A stretch of 64,000 bases of DNA from Leptoclinus maculatus (GCA_032191485.1 JAVDOI010000003.1:16839313-16903312), one strand, 5' to 3'. Numbered from the stretch's first letter, positions 37,768 to 49,600 are shown. The notes: generated from the letters alone by a model not told the origin. Numbers and translations are program-made.

Positions 37768-39661
37768 GTATATACGTTGCTACGTAAACATACGTCCTCC
37801 AATCAGAGGGCGGATGGATATAGTGACTGTAAAGTCGTATAAAATAGTTACCTTTCTGTTATTGTATTATTTTTTAGAATCTCTGGGTTTAAATACAGTC
37901 CATTAAACAAAAAAAATTACCCATGTTTTATCTGGCCAATATATGTAGGTAATATGTCTGTTAATTGATAAATGATTCATTTTTCATTCAAAAATGTTGA
38001 ATATTCTGTTTTCAGCCTCTCAAATATGAGAAGCTCATTTTCTAATATTATAGTATTTTAAATATATATATTTTTTTTGTTAGTCGGACAAAACAAGCAA
38101 TGTGTATATGGGGCTCTGGGAACTTGTGGGAGGCGGTTTCACCAAAAGATCAATCAATTTATGTTATTGAAAATAAATGTAAGATGAATCAGTAGTGAAA
38201 ACAATTGTTAGTTGCAGCTCTAGATTAAAGCAAAAAAGTGGCACTCCTTTACTAAAGAAGTAGCACACCGCAAACAGTTGTTTGATGTCCTCTGTGGGTC
38301 TGGAGGGAGCTTTTAAGTCTGAGAAAAGTACCCTATAGGCCTACCTTTTAACATGAAGCCTGCATTACAAACTGGAGCTGGAGTTGAAAGACATGGGTTT
38401 ATACCAGGCAAGAGGGTTAGGGCTGTGTATCTCATGGGTAACCAGTTGGGTGATTTGTGGATATATATACAAAATATTGTACATGCTAATATCAAAAACT
38501 GGAATTGTTCTAAAAATTCTGATAAATCCAACTTGTCCTATAATAGTTTGTGTCTGACAGGCAAACAAAAGTATGCCTTATCTCAACTAAAGTCTGTCAT
38601 TCAAACCCAAATTCACTAATCAATCTGCCAAACCTTTTATATGTTTTGGGTACAGTCACTTCATAATATATAATTTTAGGCTAAAGTAACTTGTGCTGTT
38701 CAAAAACAGCTGACAAAACACAAAAGCCTAGTAGAGAATTAAAACGTGGTTGCAGTAAATACAGCTCTGTCTGACCTGCTGAATTGGGCCCTGGTCAAAT
38801 AGCATCTTTTGCCTCTAGCAGAAATATCCTACTGAAGTTATGGTGAGCAATTATGACTTTTGTCATGTGTCCATTTTGTCATGTGAGTGATATTGTTTCT
38901 TTTCCTGAAATTGCCCCATGAACATCTCTTAATCTAATCTCTCTATTACATTCTACACACATCAAGGGTCTAATCATTTTCTCGGAGGAATGTAGGGGTC
39001 ATCTTCCACGCAGTCAGATCAGTATCTGGCTAGACTCACTCTGATGGACCAGAGGAGGGCAGGCTCCGGGTGCGGATGAAGCCTTCAGGCAATATGTCTA
39101 AAAGAATTCTAGAGATGAAATCTTCTCTGTTTTTCATTTAGTAAAAGTCAGGGAAAAGCACATTTAATCTATGTCATGAGGTGCATGTTGATATCAACAC
39201 GGGGGTTTGAGGTTATTTCCCAACTGTGATAAGCTGGAACTAAAAAGCAAAGTATTGATGTAAAACAAATGTTTTAAAAGAGGTGTGGCTAGTCTATGCA
39301 AGGAGTACAACACATGTTGAATGAAGGAAAAAAATCATCTTTAAAATGGAGCCATCTAAAAATAGCACAAGGAAACGAGCTGGAAATAATTAAATATTAA
39401 ATCGGCAGACCGCTGCAGAGAGGGAACTGTGGAAAGCTGGCTCATTAAGTCAGTGTAATAATAAATGATGATCGGTTTATTAAAACAAAACTGAATTGTA
39501 ACAAAGTTTTAAAAAAGCGAAGTAGGTAGAAAGGGTAAAAAGGGCCGGAGCTGAACTAAACCTCGTATAACTTGACATATGTTTTAAGTAATGCAATAAA
39601 ATAAAAATAAGCCTGTGCAAAGAGTGCACTTAGTGTTAACCTTATCAGGGCTTTAAATATT
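37768..39661. other. Non-coding, no gene seen
   Basis: AT-rich interval without a supportable gene. The overlapping frames at 38313-38619 cover the same bases on both strands and match nothing I know. Confidence 0.4.
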
Positions 39662-40000
39662 GTTGGAAAAACTTAAATAATGTTTTTGTTTAGCCACTGT
39701 AATCTAAGCAGCTGGTTCCATAAAGTCTGTGTCCATGTATGAACCAATCTTCACACAAGCTTTCTCAGCTGTGTTCTTCATTAAGTGTCTTAGTTGTCTT
39801 TCTTAATGGCAATCTCATCTGTTTGTTTACTTATGACCGGTCAAGGGAAGATAGTAAATCTGTTGTGTTCACGTCAATATACGTTGGCTGATTTGCAACC
39901 ATGACATTTCCCAATTAGGATAAGATGACCCTTGAACAGAAGGAATTGTCAAAGAAACGGCTCCAAAGTGATGTTCCAGATCTTATGCAAATTCTGTTTT
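39662..40000 (-). mobile_element. Left arm of a long inverted repeat
   Basis: From GTTGGAAAAACTTAAATAAT to TTATGCAAATTCTGTTTT this arm is the reverse complement of 40617-40952, with only scattered differences over about 337 bp. Shared blocks include GTTTAGCCACTGTAATCTAA, ACCGGTCAAGGGAAGATAG and AAGAAACGGCTCCAAAGTGA on one strand. I read it as a second copy of the element at 40451-40952, lying in the opposite direction and lacking its other end. Confidence 0.85.
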
Positions 40001-40450
40001 AGAGCAATTTTAGTCGACCAAATTAAAAGCCATCTTCACTTTTTGTTTGTTTTGGGGGCTTTTTTTTGCATCTTTATCAAGTGAAACACAAGCTCATTTG
40101 TCCAAATGAGCTGCCATGATGTAAGGTCCATAGGTCTTTGTATAAAGAGGCCTCCTTCAGTGTCACACTTAAGGCTGTAAGTCAGCACCTCTGTCATTGT
40201 GTCATTTCAGATTCAATGTGCTGTACAAGAGCCTATATGCAACTGCATTCATTTGACCTTTTCAATTTGTCAAATAATAACCGGTGATGATGACTAGAGT
40301 ACAAAACCTATTATAATATGGTCTATACTAAATATAGGGCATCACACCAGCCACATTGAATAAGCTAGGCTTAGGCCACAACTGTGATGAAAAAAATAAT
40401 GAGAAACTTTCTTAAAATAATGACTTACTATCTTATAATTATGACTTACT

Positions 40451-40952
40451 GTTGGAAAAATGTACTCGACACCGATGTAAAAATCATTAAACAGGACATT
40501 TATTCTTGCAAGAAGGAAACAGAGTTGAAACACAAACAGGTTATGCATCAAGGCTGCTCAAAGGTCTGTCTCTGAGTCTCTGACATATATACTGAGGAAA
40601 ACCCACAAGCGCCTTGAAACAGTATGATTTGCATAAAGTCTGGAGCATCACTTTGGAGCCGTTTCTTTGATAATTCCTTCTGTTCAAGGGTCATCTTATC
40701 CTAATCGGGAAACATCATAGTTGCAAATCAGCCAACGTATATTGACGCGAACAGGTTTACTATCTTCCCTTGACCGGTCATAAGTAAACAAACAGATGAG
40801 ATAGCCATTAAGAAAGACAACTAAGACACTTAATGAAGAACACAGCTGAGAAAGCTTGTGTGAAGATTGGTTCATACATGGACACAGACTTTATGGAACC
40901 AGCTGCTTAGATTACGGTGGCTAAACAAAAACATTATTTAAGCTTTTCCAAC
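40451..40952. mobile_element. Nested 502-bp element, GTTGGAAAA ends
   Basis: It starts GTTGGAAAAATGTACTCG and ends AAGCTTTTCCAAC, and is flanked on both sides by ACTTACT (40444-40450, 40953-40959). The surrounding DNA is a TGACTTACTATCTCATAATT repeat, so the 7-bp match may partly reflect repeat register. The right two thirds pairs with 39662-40000 as an inverted repeat. Non-autonomous; superfamily unknown. Confidence 0.65.
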
Positions 40953-41159
40953 ACTTACTATCTCATAATTATGACTTAGCATCTCATAATTATACTTGCC
41001 AGAGGGCAGCACTATAGAACTGCCGGTGGAACAGGAGCATCAAACCACTCCAGGGATCGGTATGTGCCGCTGAACCACATTGGTATACCATCTCAGTCAA
41101 ACTGGCACAGAGCGACAGAGCGGAGGAGAAAGACAGGAGAAGCTGCCTTTCTTCATTCA

Positions 41160-41405
41160 TTTCTTAATTATGAGATGCTAAGTCATTATTATGAGATGGT
41201 AAGTCATAAACATGTCATAGTAAGTCATTATTATGAGATGCTAAGTCATAAACATGTCATAGTAAGTCATTATTATGAGATGCTAAGTCATAAACATGTC
41301 ATAGTAAGTCATTATTATGAGATGCTAAGTCATTATTATGAGATAGTAAGTAATAATTATGAGATAGTAAGTCATTATTTTGAGAAACTTTCTCATTATA
41401 ATGAT
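41160..41405 (+). repeat. Minisatellite, 42-bp and 21-bp units
   Basis: The unit CATTATTATGAGATGCTAAG plus TCATAAACATGTCATAGTAAG is repeated about three to four times, with half units at both edges. The unit length is a multiple of three, so a repeated peptide (SHYYEMLSHKHVIV) appears in one frame. That is a consequence of the repeat. Confidence 0.9.
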
Positions 41406-41440
41406 TTACAGGATCTTATTTTTTCTCATCACAGTGGTGG

Positions 41441-42518
41441 AAATTGGCTTCCATAGCTTTAAATCTGATTAATAAATAGCAGTAGAATTCTTTACGTTAC
41501 TGAACTGTATGGCTATTGTGAAATCCCTCACCGGCACCCTTCCTCATTCTCGAAAGTTAATTAAGTAACAGCCACACCTGTCCACTTTGTTTGTCCACAT
41601 TCTTTTCACTTGTGTGGTCGCAGCCGCAGCGGGACATTCCTGCAGATTCCTTGGATTGACTCTTGAGAGTACAAGAACCCCCACTTTTACTTCTCTACTT
41701 TCTCAATGCACAGCTGGTTCTGGCTGTTGGTTATTACTGATCCGATCACGTGTTTCATCAAATTCATAAATAAAAGGTAAAATTAAATGTCAACTGCTCT
41801 AAGTTGGCGTTCCTATCAGGCATTGCTTTTAAGTGCGACAAACCCATCTCACTTGTGGTGGAAAAACTATACATTAGTACCGAGTGAGTCCTATAACACT
41901 GAAATAAGGAAACCCGAGAAAAACAAAAACCTTTAAAGTATTTATTCCTTGCGCAAAGAAGACTCCAATCATCACACAGAGTTCCTGCGTTGTCTGTGGG
42001 ATGGAGAGAGAGAGAGAGATCTGTGTGCCATTCGAGTACACTTTTAAAGGGTCAGAGCATCAAAAGAGAAGGGGGGAGGTGTGTTTCTCCAAGACATGTT
42101 TTTTTCTAATCTACACATTTCACAATAGTACCTAAAACAAAACATTTACTACAGATCCTAGTCTATAGATCCTGTGGTTTACTACCTCTAAGCGAAACAC
42201 TCTGTGATTACTATCTGCACTCCCTACATCAAAGGTCTAATGACTGATCTATTCTAAACAACACTCACGACAGTTTAGATTTACGACTACTCTAATCTAA
42301 ACATGCTCGCAGCACTCCCTTCCAGATTCTTCCTTTGAAGGGAGTGGTGGCCGACATACAGTACAGTAGTAAATAAAACATGGAATAAAGCATATAATCA
42401 AGTCACAGTAGAACGTTATACAGCACAATGACATTTTCTATCACACACTGCACACCCGCGCAACACCCCGCCCAAAGGAAACTGACAGCACACACCGCCT
42501 TTCTCAATACCCAAGTAT
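41441..42518. other. Non-coding, no gene seen
   Basis: Between the minisatellite element and the hairpin pair I see no gene. It includes a short GA-rich tract near 42003. Confidence 0.4.
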
Positions 42519-42568
42519 CCAAAAGTACACAAGTACGGACTTGTGTACTTTTGGAGTCTGGACTCCAA
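42519..42568. repeat. Two adjacent perfect hairpins
   Basis: CCAAAAGTACACAAGT and ACTTGTGTACTTTTGG form 16-bp perfect arms around a 4-base loop (42519-42554). The end of the second arm then opens a smaller one, TTGGAGTC-TG-GACTCCAA (42551-42568). A tip of a DNA transposon is one explanation. Confidence 0.75.
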
Positions 42569-42881
42569 GTCCAGAGAATGCAGTATGGACAATTGGAACA
42601 GCAGCTTACTTGATGACATCACCACCTCAACTGTTCTTGCTAATGAGTTTAATCCGTTTTTTACTGTAAAGTATTTTTACAATCAAACTAAATATGACAA
42701 CCCTGCTTTTTTCGTTTTCATTTAAAATAAAAAATAATATATTATTATATAAGTGTATTATATTATATACATATATATGTATATATATGTATGTGGATCA
42801 GATCCGGATTGCTGTATGCTTTGCCGACGAGGAAAACGCTACAGAGACGTCAATACCAGCGGCAAGTTTCAAAAAGACTGG

Positions 42882-43010
42882 CCGAGATCAGGCTGTTCTA
42901 GGCGGGCACCGTGAGCGCTGAGCCCCCGGTGCTGGCGGGGTTTACTGCCGAGATCAGGCTGTTCTAGGCGGGTAACATGAGCGCTGAGCCCCCGGTGCTG
43001 ATTTACTGCC
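42882..43010 (+). repeat. GC-rich two-copy tandem duplication
   Basis: GCCGAGATCAGGCTGTTCTA, then GGCGGG.A.C.TGAGCGC and TGAGCCCCCGGTGCTG, occurs twice, about 65 bp per unit, with a few changes. It lies upstream of the inferred isyna1 first exon. Confidence 0.85.
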
Positions 43011-43467
43011 GGTCCCGCTAGCAACACCTCACATCTCCGAAATCGTCGGAGCTGATTTTTAAATCGGCTGAATCTTGACAAACCGACCACAGATTTTATG
43101 CTTAAACAACTAACTTCTCGCCTAAAAACATTCTAGAATTACTTTATGTGACTTAACAACAGTAGTATTTCTAAAGTTTCAACTTCCAGTTGTGTGATTT
43201 CTCCTCCGCCATTGTTTCCTGTTGCTGGTGCAAAATGCATTCTGGGATATTTTGGCTGTCCCAAGTAGAGACACTTCAGATGCATCCCCGGTAAAATGGG
43301 CGGAGCACGCCACATCCGGGCATTTGTCCTGATGCGAACTTTGAATTGGGCTGAGACTGATGACGTTGCACAAGTATAGACAAGTACGCATGTTGTAAAA
43401 GGCCCACCCCTCTGCCATTTTCAGACATTGTGCAAGCAGTTTCCAAGCTCTCTTCATATTTCCGTGT

Positions 43468-43474
43468 TATATAA
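43468..43474 (+). promoter_or_regulatory. isyna1: TATA box, probable isyna1 promoter
   Basis: TATATAA is followed about 30 bp later by the start of a region that ends in a strong donor (TTTGTG then GTGAGT at 43631). A GATTGG (CCAAT-type) hexamer is at about 43491-43496. Assignment to isyna1 is inferred from position and strand. Confidence 0.45.
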
Positions 43475-43499
43475 GTGCACGGAGCAGTCTGATTGGCAC

Positions 43500-43630
43500 T
43501 TGCATTGCATACGGAGAAAAGTAATTTGAAGGCGGAGAGACTACCCGGCATTTTTAAAGACCTTTCGTTAAACGGTCCACGAGACAACCCAGGACTTCTT
43601 TAAGTGAAGGCAAATTCAGACATCTTTGTG
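43500..43630 (+). other. isyna1: Probable 5' UTR exon of isyna1
   Basis: The isyna1 start codon lies three bases after a splice acceptor (TCTGCAG at 46620), so an upstream untranslated exon must exist. The best candidate is this block, which ends at a consensus donor and sits 30 bp downstream of a TATA box. The implied first intron is about 3 kb and filled with mobile elements. Confidence 0.4.
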
Positions 43631-43829
43631 GTGAGTTTTTCCGTGTTTGTTAGTTCATACATTTATTGACATATTACCTGTGTTTATATGACAGAAATAG
43701 CCTAAAATGGTCAGACGGGGATTGCTGGGAAAATATAATTTTTTTGTCGGTTAGGGAGTCACGAAAGAGTATTTTATCCAGCAAGGCCGAGATCCTCTTT
43801 GTGGCACTGGCATCGCAGTGCAGTTAGTC

Positions 43830-44400
43830 CAGGGGTCACTAATAGGCGGTCCGGATCCGGACCCAGACGCTGTCTTATCCGGACCCGGACGTATAACTGA
43901 TGGGTAATTGAGAATTATACATTTTGGCGGAGCGCTTCTATTTTAACCTGCACAGTCCAGGAAACACACCGACCAATTACAAGAATTGTAAATCATCTCA
44001 CGTGACGCTACTCACCGAATCGAATATCTGTATTCTGGAACGCAGTGAGATTTGCACACAGACAAGGGAAGAGGGAGAGGGAGGGAGAGAGAGGAGAGGG
44101 AAAGAGAAAGAGAGCAGTGGGATAAGTAAGTCGCAGAAGCAATTTCACATGGCGTGTTCTACAAAGAGAAAAGTGGACCGCGAAAACAGAGCTTTTAACA
44201 AAGAATGGACTGACTCTTATTTGTTCATTCTTCCTGCTGGCGCTATTAAACTACTCTGTCTCATATGTTCAGATACCGTGGCCATTATTAAATGCGCCAA
44301 TGTGAAACGCCATTATGAGACCAAACACGCACTTTCGACCAAACACTCCAATCTGAACTGAGGGCAAGATGTTGATGTGTAGAGATTGTTTATTATAAAG
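43830..44400 (+). mobile_element. hAT transposon 5' fragment with BED finger
   Basis: A hAT-type terminus (CAGGGGTCACTAATAGGCGG at 43830) is followed by an open reading frame at 44149-44361, 70 aa: MACSTKRKVDRENRAFNKEW, then a zinc finger LCLICSDTV...NVKRHYETKH. This layout is the N-terminus of the hAT transposase group that also gave rise to GTF2IRD2, ZBED and related host genes. The transposase core is absent and a TGA follows the finger. The right terminus was not found. It sits in the inferred isyna1 first intron. Confidence 0.75.
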
Positions 44401-44710
44401 TTCACTGAGACCGTTATGATGGGAAATATATTTAACAAAAGAGAAACGATAACTCCAGCCACACTTTCATTTTCATTTTCTTTTAAGATGCAAGCTTTTA
44501 AAAAAATATTTTTGTGTGTTTTAGATTGAGCCCTTATTTTACTTGAAATGAGAGAACGTTTATTTATGTATTTCTATGTATTTTTGATAATCCATCCAGT
44601 TAAATGTGAAAACGTAATTATATATTGTATTTTAAAATATAATTGATGTGTACTTTCTTTATTTGATTTGACAGTTGTTGACTACACAGAGACGTTGTTA
44701 CATATATATT

Positions 44711-45025
44711 GCGGCTGGCCAATAGAGGTCCTCTCCGCCTGTCTGCATGTCTCTGCAGTGCTGGAGCCATGGAGAAATGGCCCACAGGAGGCGGGTCTAT
44801 GAAGCAGTTTAGCCAATTGCTGATTAAAGATATAAATGAGTGACATACAATTTAGCCAATCAGCGTCCTCAAATAGATTCCAGCGTTTCCCCTAGGTTTA
44901 CAGCTTTGGGGGGCGGCACGGCACAGGGCGTGCAGGGCAGGGCGTGGACGCGTGCAGCACTTGGGCTCTTTCCTGTACTTAGCGAAGCGCGCTCTCTGCC
45001 CGCTGGTGTGCTCACCTGTGTTTGC

Positions 45026-45074
<49 letters not shown>

Positions 45075-45375
45075 CGCACGCATTGGGGCGGAACTCCGCC
45101 GTGCGCGATACAGAGAGCAGAGGAGGATTGTAACGCGACCATTGTACGTGCGACCATGTAGAGACAGAAATGACATGCCGTCGTGTAATAAGATAAATAA
45201 TATAAGGCTGTTTAGTTTGTTTAATAAAAGAACACGGTATAGACCTGTTCTATAGGAAAGGTAACCTGAAATTACTTATGTTGTGATCTGGCTCTATATA
45301 GAAAACAAAATGAACTCTACCTTCAAGGGGGGGGGGCGGAGGGTGCCGTTGGGGGGGCGGGGCGCCCCCCTAATA
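44711..45375. mobile_element. Diverged relative of the 45.5-kb hAT element
   Basis: GCGGCTGGCCAATAGAGG, GTCCTCTCCGCCTGTCTGCA and GATATAAATGAGTGACATAC match parts of the complete element (45516, 45696, 45790) in the same order. The right side holds a GC-rich stretch resembling the element end in reverse. A (TG)n/(CG)n tract lies at 45031-45080. Ends and target duplication are not clear. Confidence 0.5.
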
Positions 45376-45376
45376 C

Positions 45377-45419
45377 ATAATGCATTCGATTATATATATA
45401 TATATATATAATCGAATGC

Positions 45420-45424
<5 letters not shown>
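45377..45424. repeat. Perfect 48-bp palindrome beside (TA)n
   Basis: ATAATGCATTCGAT, then ten TA units, then ATCGAATGCATTAT form a perfect palindrome, directly followed by a further (TA)n tract to about 45468. It lies between two related hAT-type copies. Confidence 0.9.
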
Positions 45425-45471
<47 letters not shown>

Positions 45472-45512
45472 GTTTTCAAATTGAAGTGTTGACATTGGTA
45501 TGGAGTATGTGT

Positions 45513-46530
45513 CAGTGGCGGCTGGTCCATAGAGGGCGCTAGGGCGCCGCCCCCCCTTGAGCTACAAATAATAAAAAATAAAATAAATAATAATAAACTA
45601 TACAAATTGACAATATTTGTGTTTTTGAAACATGGAATCACCCAGTAATATGTGTAAAATCTGATATCTGCGGTAAATATATGCTTTTCCTGCACGTCCT
45701 CTCCGCCTGTCTGCAGGTCCTCTCTGCGTGTGCACGTCTCAGCTGGCTGGGGCGCTGGAGAAACTGCCCCAATGCTTTAATGCTGACTAAAGATATAAAT
45801 GAGTGACATACAATTTAGCCAATCAACGTCCTCAAATAGATTCAGCTTGGGGCAGATTTCGTTCTGCCCCAAGCTGCGCGTTCTCGTCAGGACTAGTCTC
45901 TACAGGCGAGCGCCAGCGCGAGCACTGCTCCTCCAAGACCCGTTTGAGAGGAGAACTGAGAGGAGAAACTACAGCTGAAAGAGCTGATCCCAGATCAGCC
46001 TGACCTCACAATCAGACAGCAGACTAGCAGGAAAGAGAAGCAGTACATGAAGCTTCTCTAGTAGCTGTACACCAGACAGGTTTGGCTCGCTGGATGATGT
46101 CATGATAATAACTTATTTAGCTTTTTAAAACAACGGGGACAGAACCAGCATGGACAGTTAGGGAGTGAATGATATGAAGCACCTGTCTGAGAAATGGATA
46201 TATAGTTATGTATGTATGTATGTATGTGTGTGTATATATATATATATGTGTGTGTTTTATATTATAGTGAATATTATTATATGATATATATATATTATAT
46301 TATACTGAATTCCCTGTGAGGGTGACTAAAATAAGATGTCCTGACGTGTTTGTCAAAGTGTTATTTACTACTTTTTTTCGTGTTGGAATGAATGTTAAAT
46401 ATTTAACTGCAAAGTAGTAATGCGTGTTTGATACCTTAATTTGTTTGCATTAAATCATTCTGGGATGTTTGCTGAAATTGATTGGATGTGGCACAGCCCT
46501 ACCAAGAAAATTTTCCACCAGCCGCCACTG
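45513..46530. mobile_element. Complete non-autonomous hAT, 1018 bp
   Basis: Perfect 14-bp terminal inverted repeats CAGTGGCGGCTGGT (45513-45526) and ACCAGCCGCCACTG (46517-46530) are flanked by the 8-bp target duplication GTATGTGT (45505-45512 and 46531-46538). Eight-base duplications and CAGTG ends are diagnostic of hAT. No transposase frame is present. A second fragment lies at 3752-4013 and a diverged relative at 44711-45375. The insertion ends 94 bp before the isyna1 start codon, inside its first intron. Confidence 0.93.
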
Positions 46531-46623
46531 GTATGTGTCATACCACATGGCTCAAGACCGTTTCCCTGCCTTCATTAAATGTGTTGAGTGTTCTTTGTTT
46601 CTCTCTTCGCACACTCTGCAGCC

Positions 46624-49600
46624 ATGCCTGTCAACGTTCAAATCAACAGCCCTAATGTGAAGTACACAGATACACACATTGTGTCTCAGTACCCCTACGA
46701 GACCACATCAGTTCACAGAGATGGGAACAAAGTAACGGTACGTGGACCTTTCTGACCTTTCTGTGTACAGTATATGCGTGTGTGTCATCTGTACAGTGTC
46801 ACTCTAATTCTGCTCCTTATTGGGGAACAGGTGACCCCCCGCACCACCGAGATGACATTTCGCACAGAGAGAAATGTGCCCAAGCTGGGTGTGATGCTGG
46901 TGGGCTGGGGAGGCAACAACGGGACCACAGTGACTGCAGCTGTACTGGCCAACAAGCTGGGTCTCACCTGGAGAACCATGACTGGAGTGAAGGTGAGTGA
47001 CACAAACGCGCCTGTACACATGCAGACAGTGAATCAGCTGCTGGTTTACATTAATTTCAGTATAGTGCAGGAAAACAACTGGGATGGACTTGAAATGTAC
47101 TGTATTTTACATTAAAAACTTGTATAACTTCACGTTGATGGTAACAAATCTAACTTCCTTTTGTAACCGACTCAAACAACCTTCCGTAAGTTGATTTTGT
47201 TGCCTGCTTGGACAATGGCCATCCCTTGTGTCAAGCATACATTGGTAGTTTTACTGCTAAAACATGCAAACACTACAATGATTCTTCTTTCTCAAAAAAG
47301 GTTCTAGATGGTGAATGATCTCTTTACTACCAGACTATAATGGCCTTAGACTGCCACTAGGGAGCAAATGGAGAACCTTCTTGTCCTATTTTATAAATGT
47401 AGCCTACTATATTTCCCCGATACAGTCGTAGAGACTCATTATAAGCTGGTTATGCTGACCTGTTCAGTAGAGTGTTAAGAAGGGCTTAACTAACGCTGGT
47501 CTTGGGGATATCCCCTTATATGGGCATACATTGTTACCTCTATGAGCTGCTTCCTGTGATTTCCATTTCTGACATTTTTCTCTGGTTCAAAGGATTTAAT
47601 ACAGTTATAATAAACCTTAAACCCACTAGAAAAAAAGTCTGTAGAGGGAATGAAATCTTTGTTTTTCTCCTTTTTTTTTTTTTTTCTCTCTCACATTCTG
47701 CAGAAAGCAAACTACTTTGGCTCCCTCCTGCAGGCGTCTACTGCTTGTCTGGGTTCAGGACCCGAGGGCGAGGTCAATGTGCCCCTCTGTGACCTCCTAC
47801 CCATGGTGCACCCTAATGACATAGTCTTTGACGGTACGGACAATTGCAGCTACTGTGTAATATAAGAGTGCAAGTGAGCTTTATATATTTATACTTGAGG
47901 TGTGTTTGTGTTTTTAGGCTGGGATATCTCTTCAATGGATCTTGGCAGAGCGATGGAGAGAGCTCAGGTGCTCGAGTGGTCGTTACAAGAGCAGCTGCGG
48001 CCCCAGTTGAGCCACATGAAACCCAGACCGTCCATCTATATCCCAGACTTCATCGCTGCAAACCAAGAGAGTCGGGCGGACAACGTCCTCACTGGAAGCA
48101 TGGCGGAGCAGGTAACGCTTGGTCTCCTGAGCAGCAGGTTTAAGAGGGCCGGAGTCTCTGCGCCATATGTGTATTTCACTTCGGATTCATGTTGCTTCAT
48201 GTGTCATTTTAATCTTGACTTAAAAGATGTAAATGGTCTTCCAGGTGGAGCAGATAAGAGCTGACATAAGGGACTTCCGTCAGTCGAGTGGTGTGGACAA
48301 AGTCATTGTTCTGTGGACCGCCAACACCGAGCGCTTCTGTGATATCATACCAGGGGTCAATGACAAGGCAAAGAACCTGCTCGCTGCAATCCAGGTGAGA
48401 GCAGGAGCCGTGAACAAAGTTTGGTTGGAAAAACTTCCAGATTCATGAAACATAGCTTTAATATGCAAGCTCTCAAGACACAAATCCTCAAGTTGTTTTC
48501 AATAGAGACCCAGTATGATAATTAACTTTGAATTGTCCTTCAAACCATCCTAAACTGTGATGGCGGCCAGTAGTCATGACTTCGACTTTAATTTCCTCCT
48601 AATGCCGAGGACCAAACGGTAATCCTCCATCCATTTAGAGATTCATAAAGCTTAGAGGATGAGAAGATTAGCTCTCCTAACACGTCACTGTGGATTTGTA
48701 GATGAAATTCCATAATGAGTCAGCTATTCCTTTTTATATCAGATATGGGGAAGAAAATTATGATTTTCCCCTCATGGCTGAGTTTATATTTTATCTCCGG
48801 TCTTCAGCATGCTCGTACAGCCGTCGGCAACGATAATAGTCTATTTCACAGACTTGTGATCGTCAGCAAACGGCTCAATTTTAGATAGGCGTGAAGTTGA
48901 CAATGGAGTTATGTTATGGAGATGATGTGAAGAGGGTCTCGGGGAAATGTACGCCCTGTGAGTCATGCTGGAATATGATGATGCACTCTGTAACGGTTGT
49001 AATCTTCTTACTACATCCATTAGGATGGAGCAGAGGTCTCTCCCTCCACTCTGTTTGCAGTGGCCAGCATACTGGAGGGTTGTGCCTTCATCAACGGCTC
49101 TCCGCAGAACACTTTTGTACCGGGGGCCATAGAGCTGGCCGTGCAGCACGGGGTGTTCATCGGAGGAGATGACTTCAAATCCGGTCAGACCAAGGTTAAG
49201 TCGGTGCTGGTGGACTTCCTGGTCAGCTCGGGTATCAAGGTGAGAAAATGGAGACACGGATAGATGGATAGATAGTACCGGTCTGATACTAATCTCACTG
49301 AATCGCGACTAACATGTCCTTAACTGGATCAAATGATACTGGTCTCATAAACTACTGCTTTTTACACTTAAAAGCATCAAATATCTTAAAGGCAGAATTA
49401 GGATTATTTTCCTAAAAAAACAAACAATGTATAGACTCAAAATAATCCCTCTTAATCATCACTTCTGACCGACTAGAAGAGTGTGGCAGTGTCTGCCTCT
49501 AACCTTGAACCCTTGGTTTGTGTAAGGATTAACATAACCGAGGGGGAAAAAAGAGGAAGAGCAACAATGCGATAGTCCTACCAGAAAATATGACCACTTC

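Larger units (their letters stand above)
40376..41440. mobile_element. TIR element carrying a minisatellite
   Basis: The left end CCACAACTGTGATGA (40376-40390) and right end TCATCACAGTGGTGG (41426-41440) are inverted repeats with one mismatch in 15. The similarity continues inward through GAGAAACTTTC and AATAATGACTTAC. The interior is made of TAAGTCAT-type repeats, inverted between the left and right halves. A 502-bp element is nested in the left half. No transposase is present. The target duplication is unclear. Confidence 0.7.

Noticed and set aside
41160..41405. Regularly spaced repeats resembling a CRISPR array
   Set aside because: The spacers are themselves repeated, the host is a vertebrate, and the array belongs to a TIR element.
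41064..41456. 130-codon frame with a repeated SHYYEMLSHKHVIV peptide
   Set aside because: Unit length is a multiple of three, so the minisatellite stays open in frame. No start context, no family match.
46774..47115. isyna1 exon read through as a 113-codon gene
   Set aside because: The reading crosses a consensus donor at 46993. The spliced product matches inositol-3-phosphate synthase in full.
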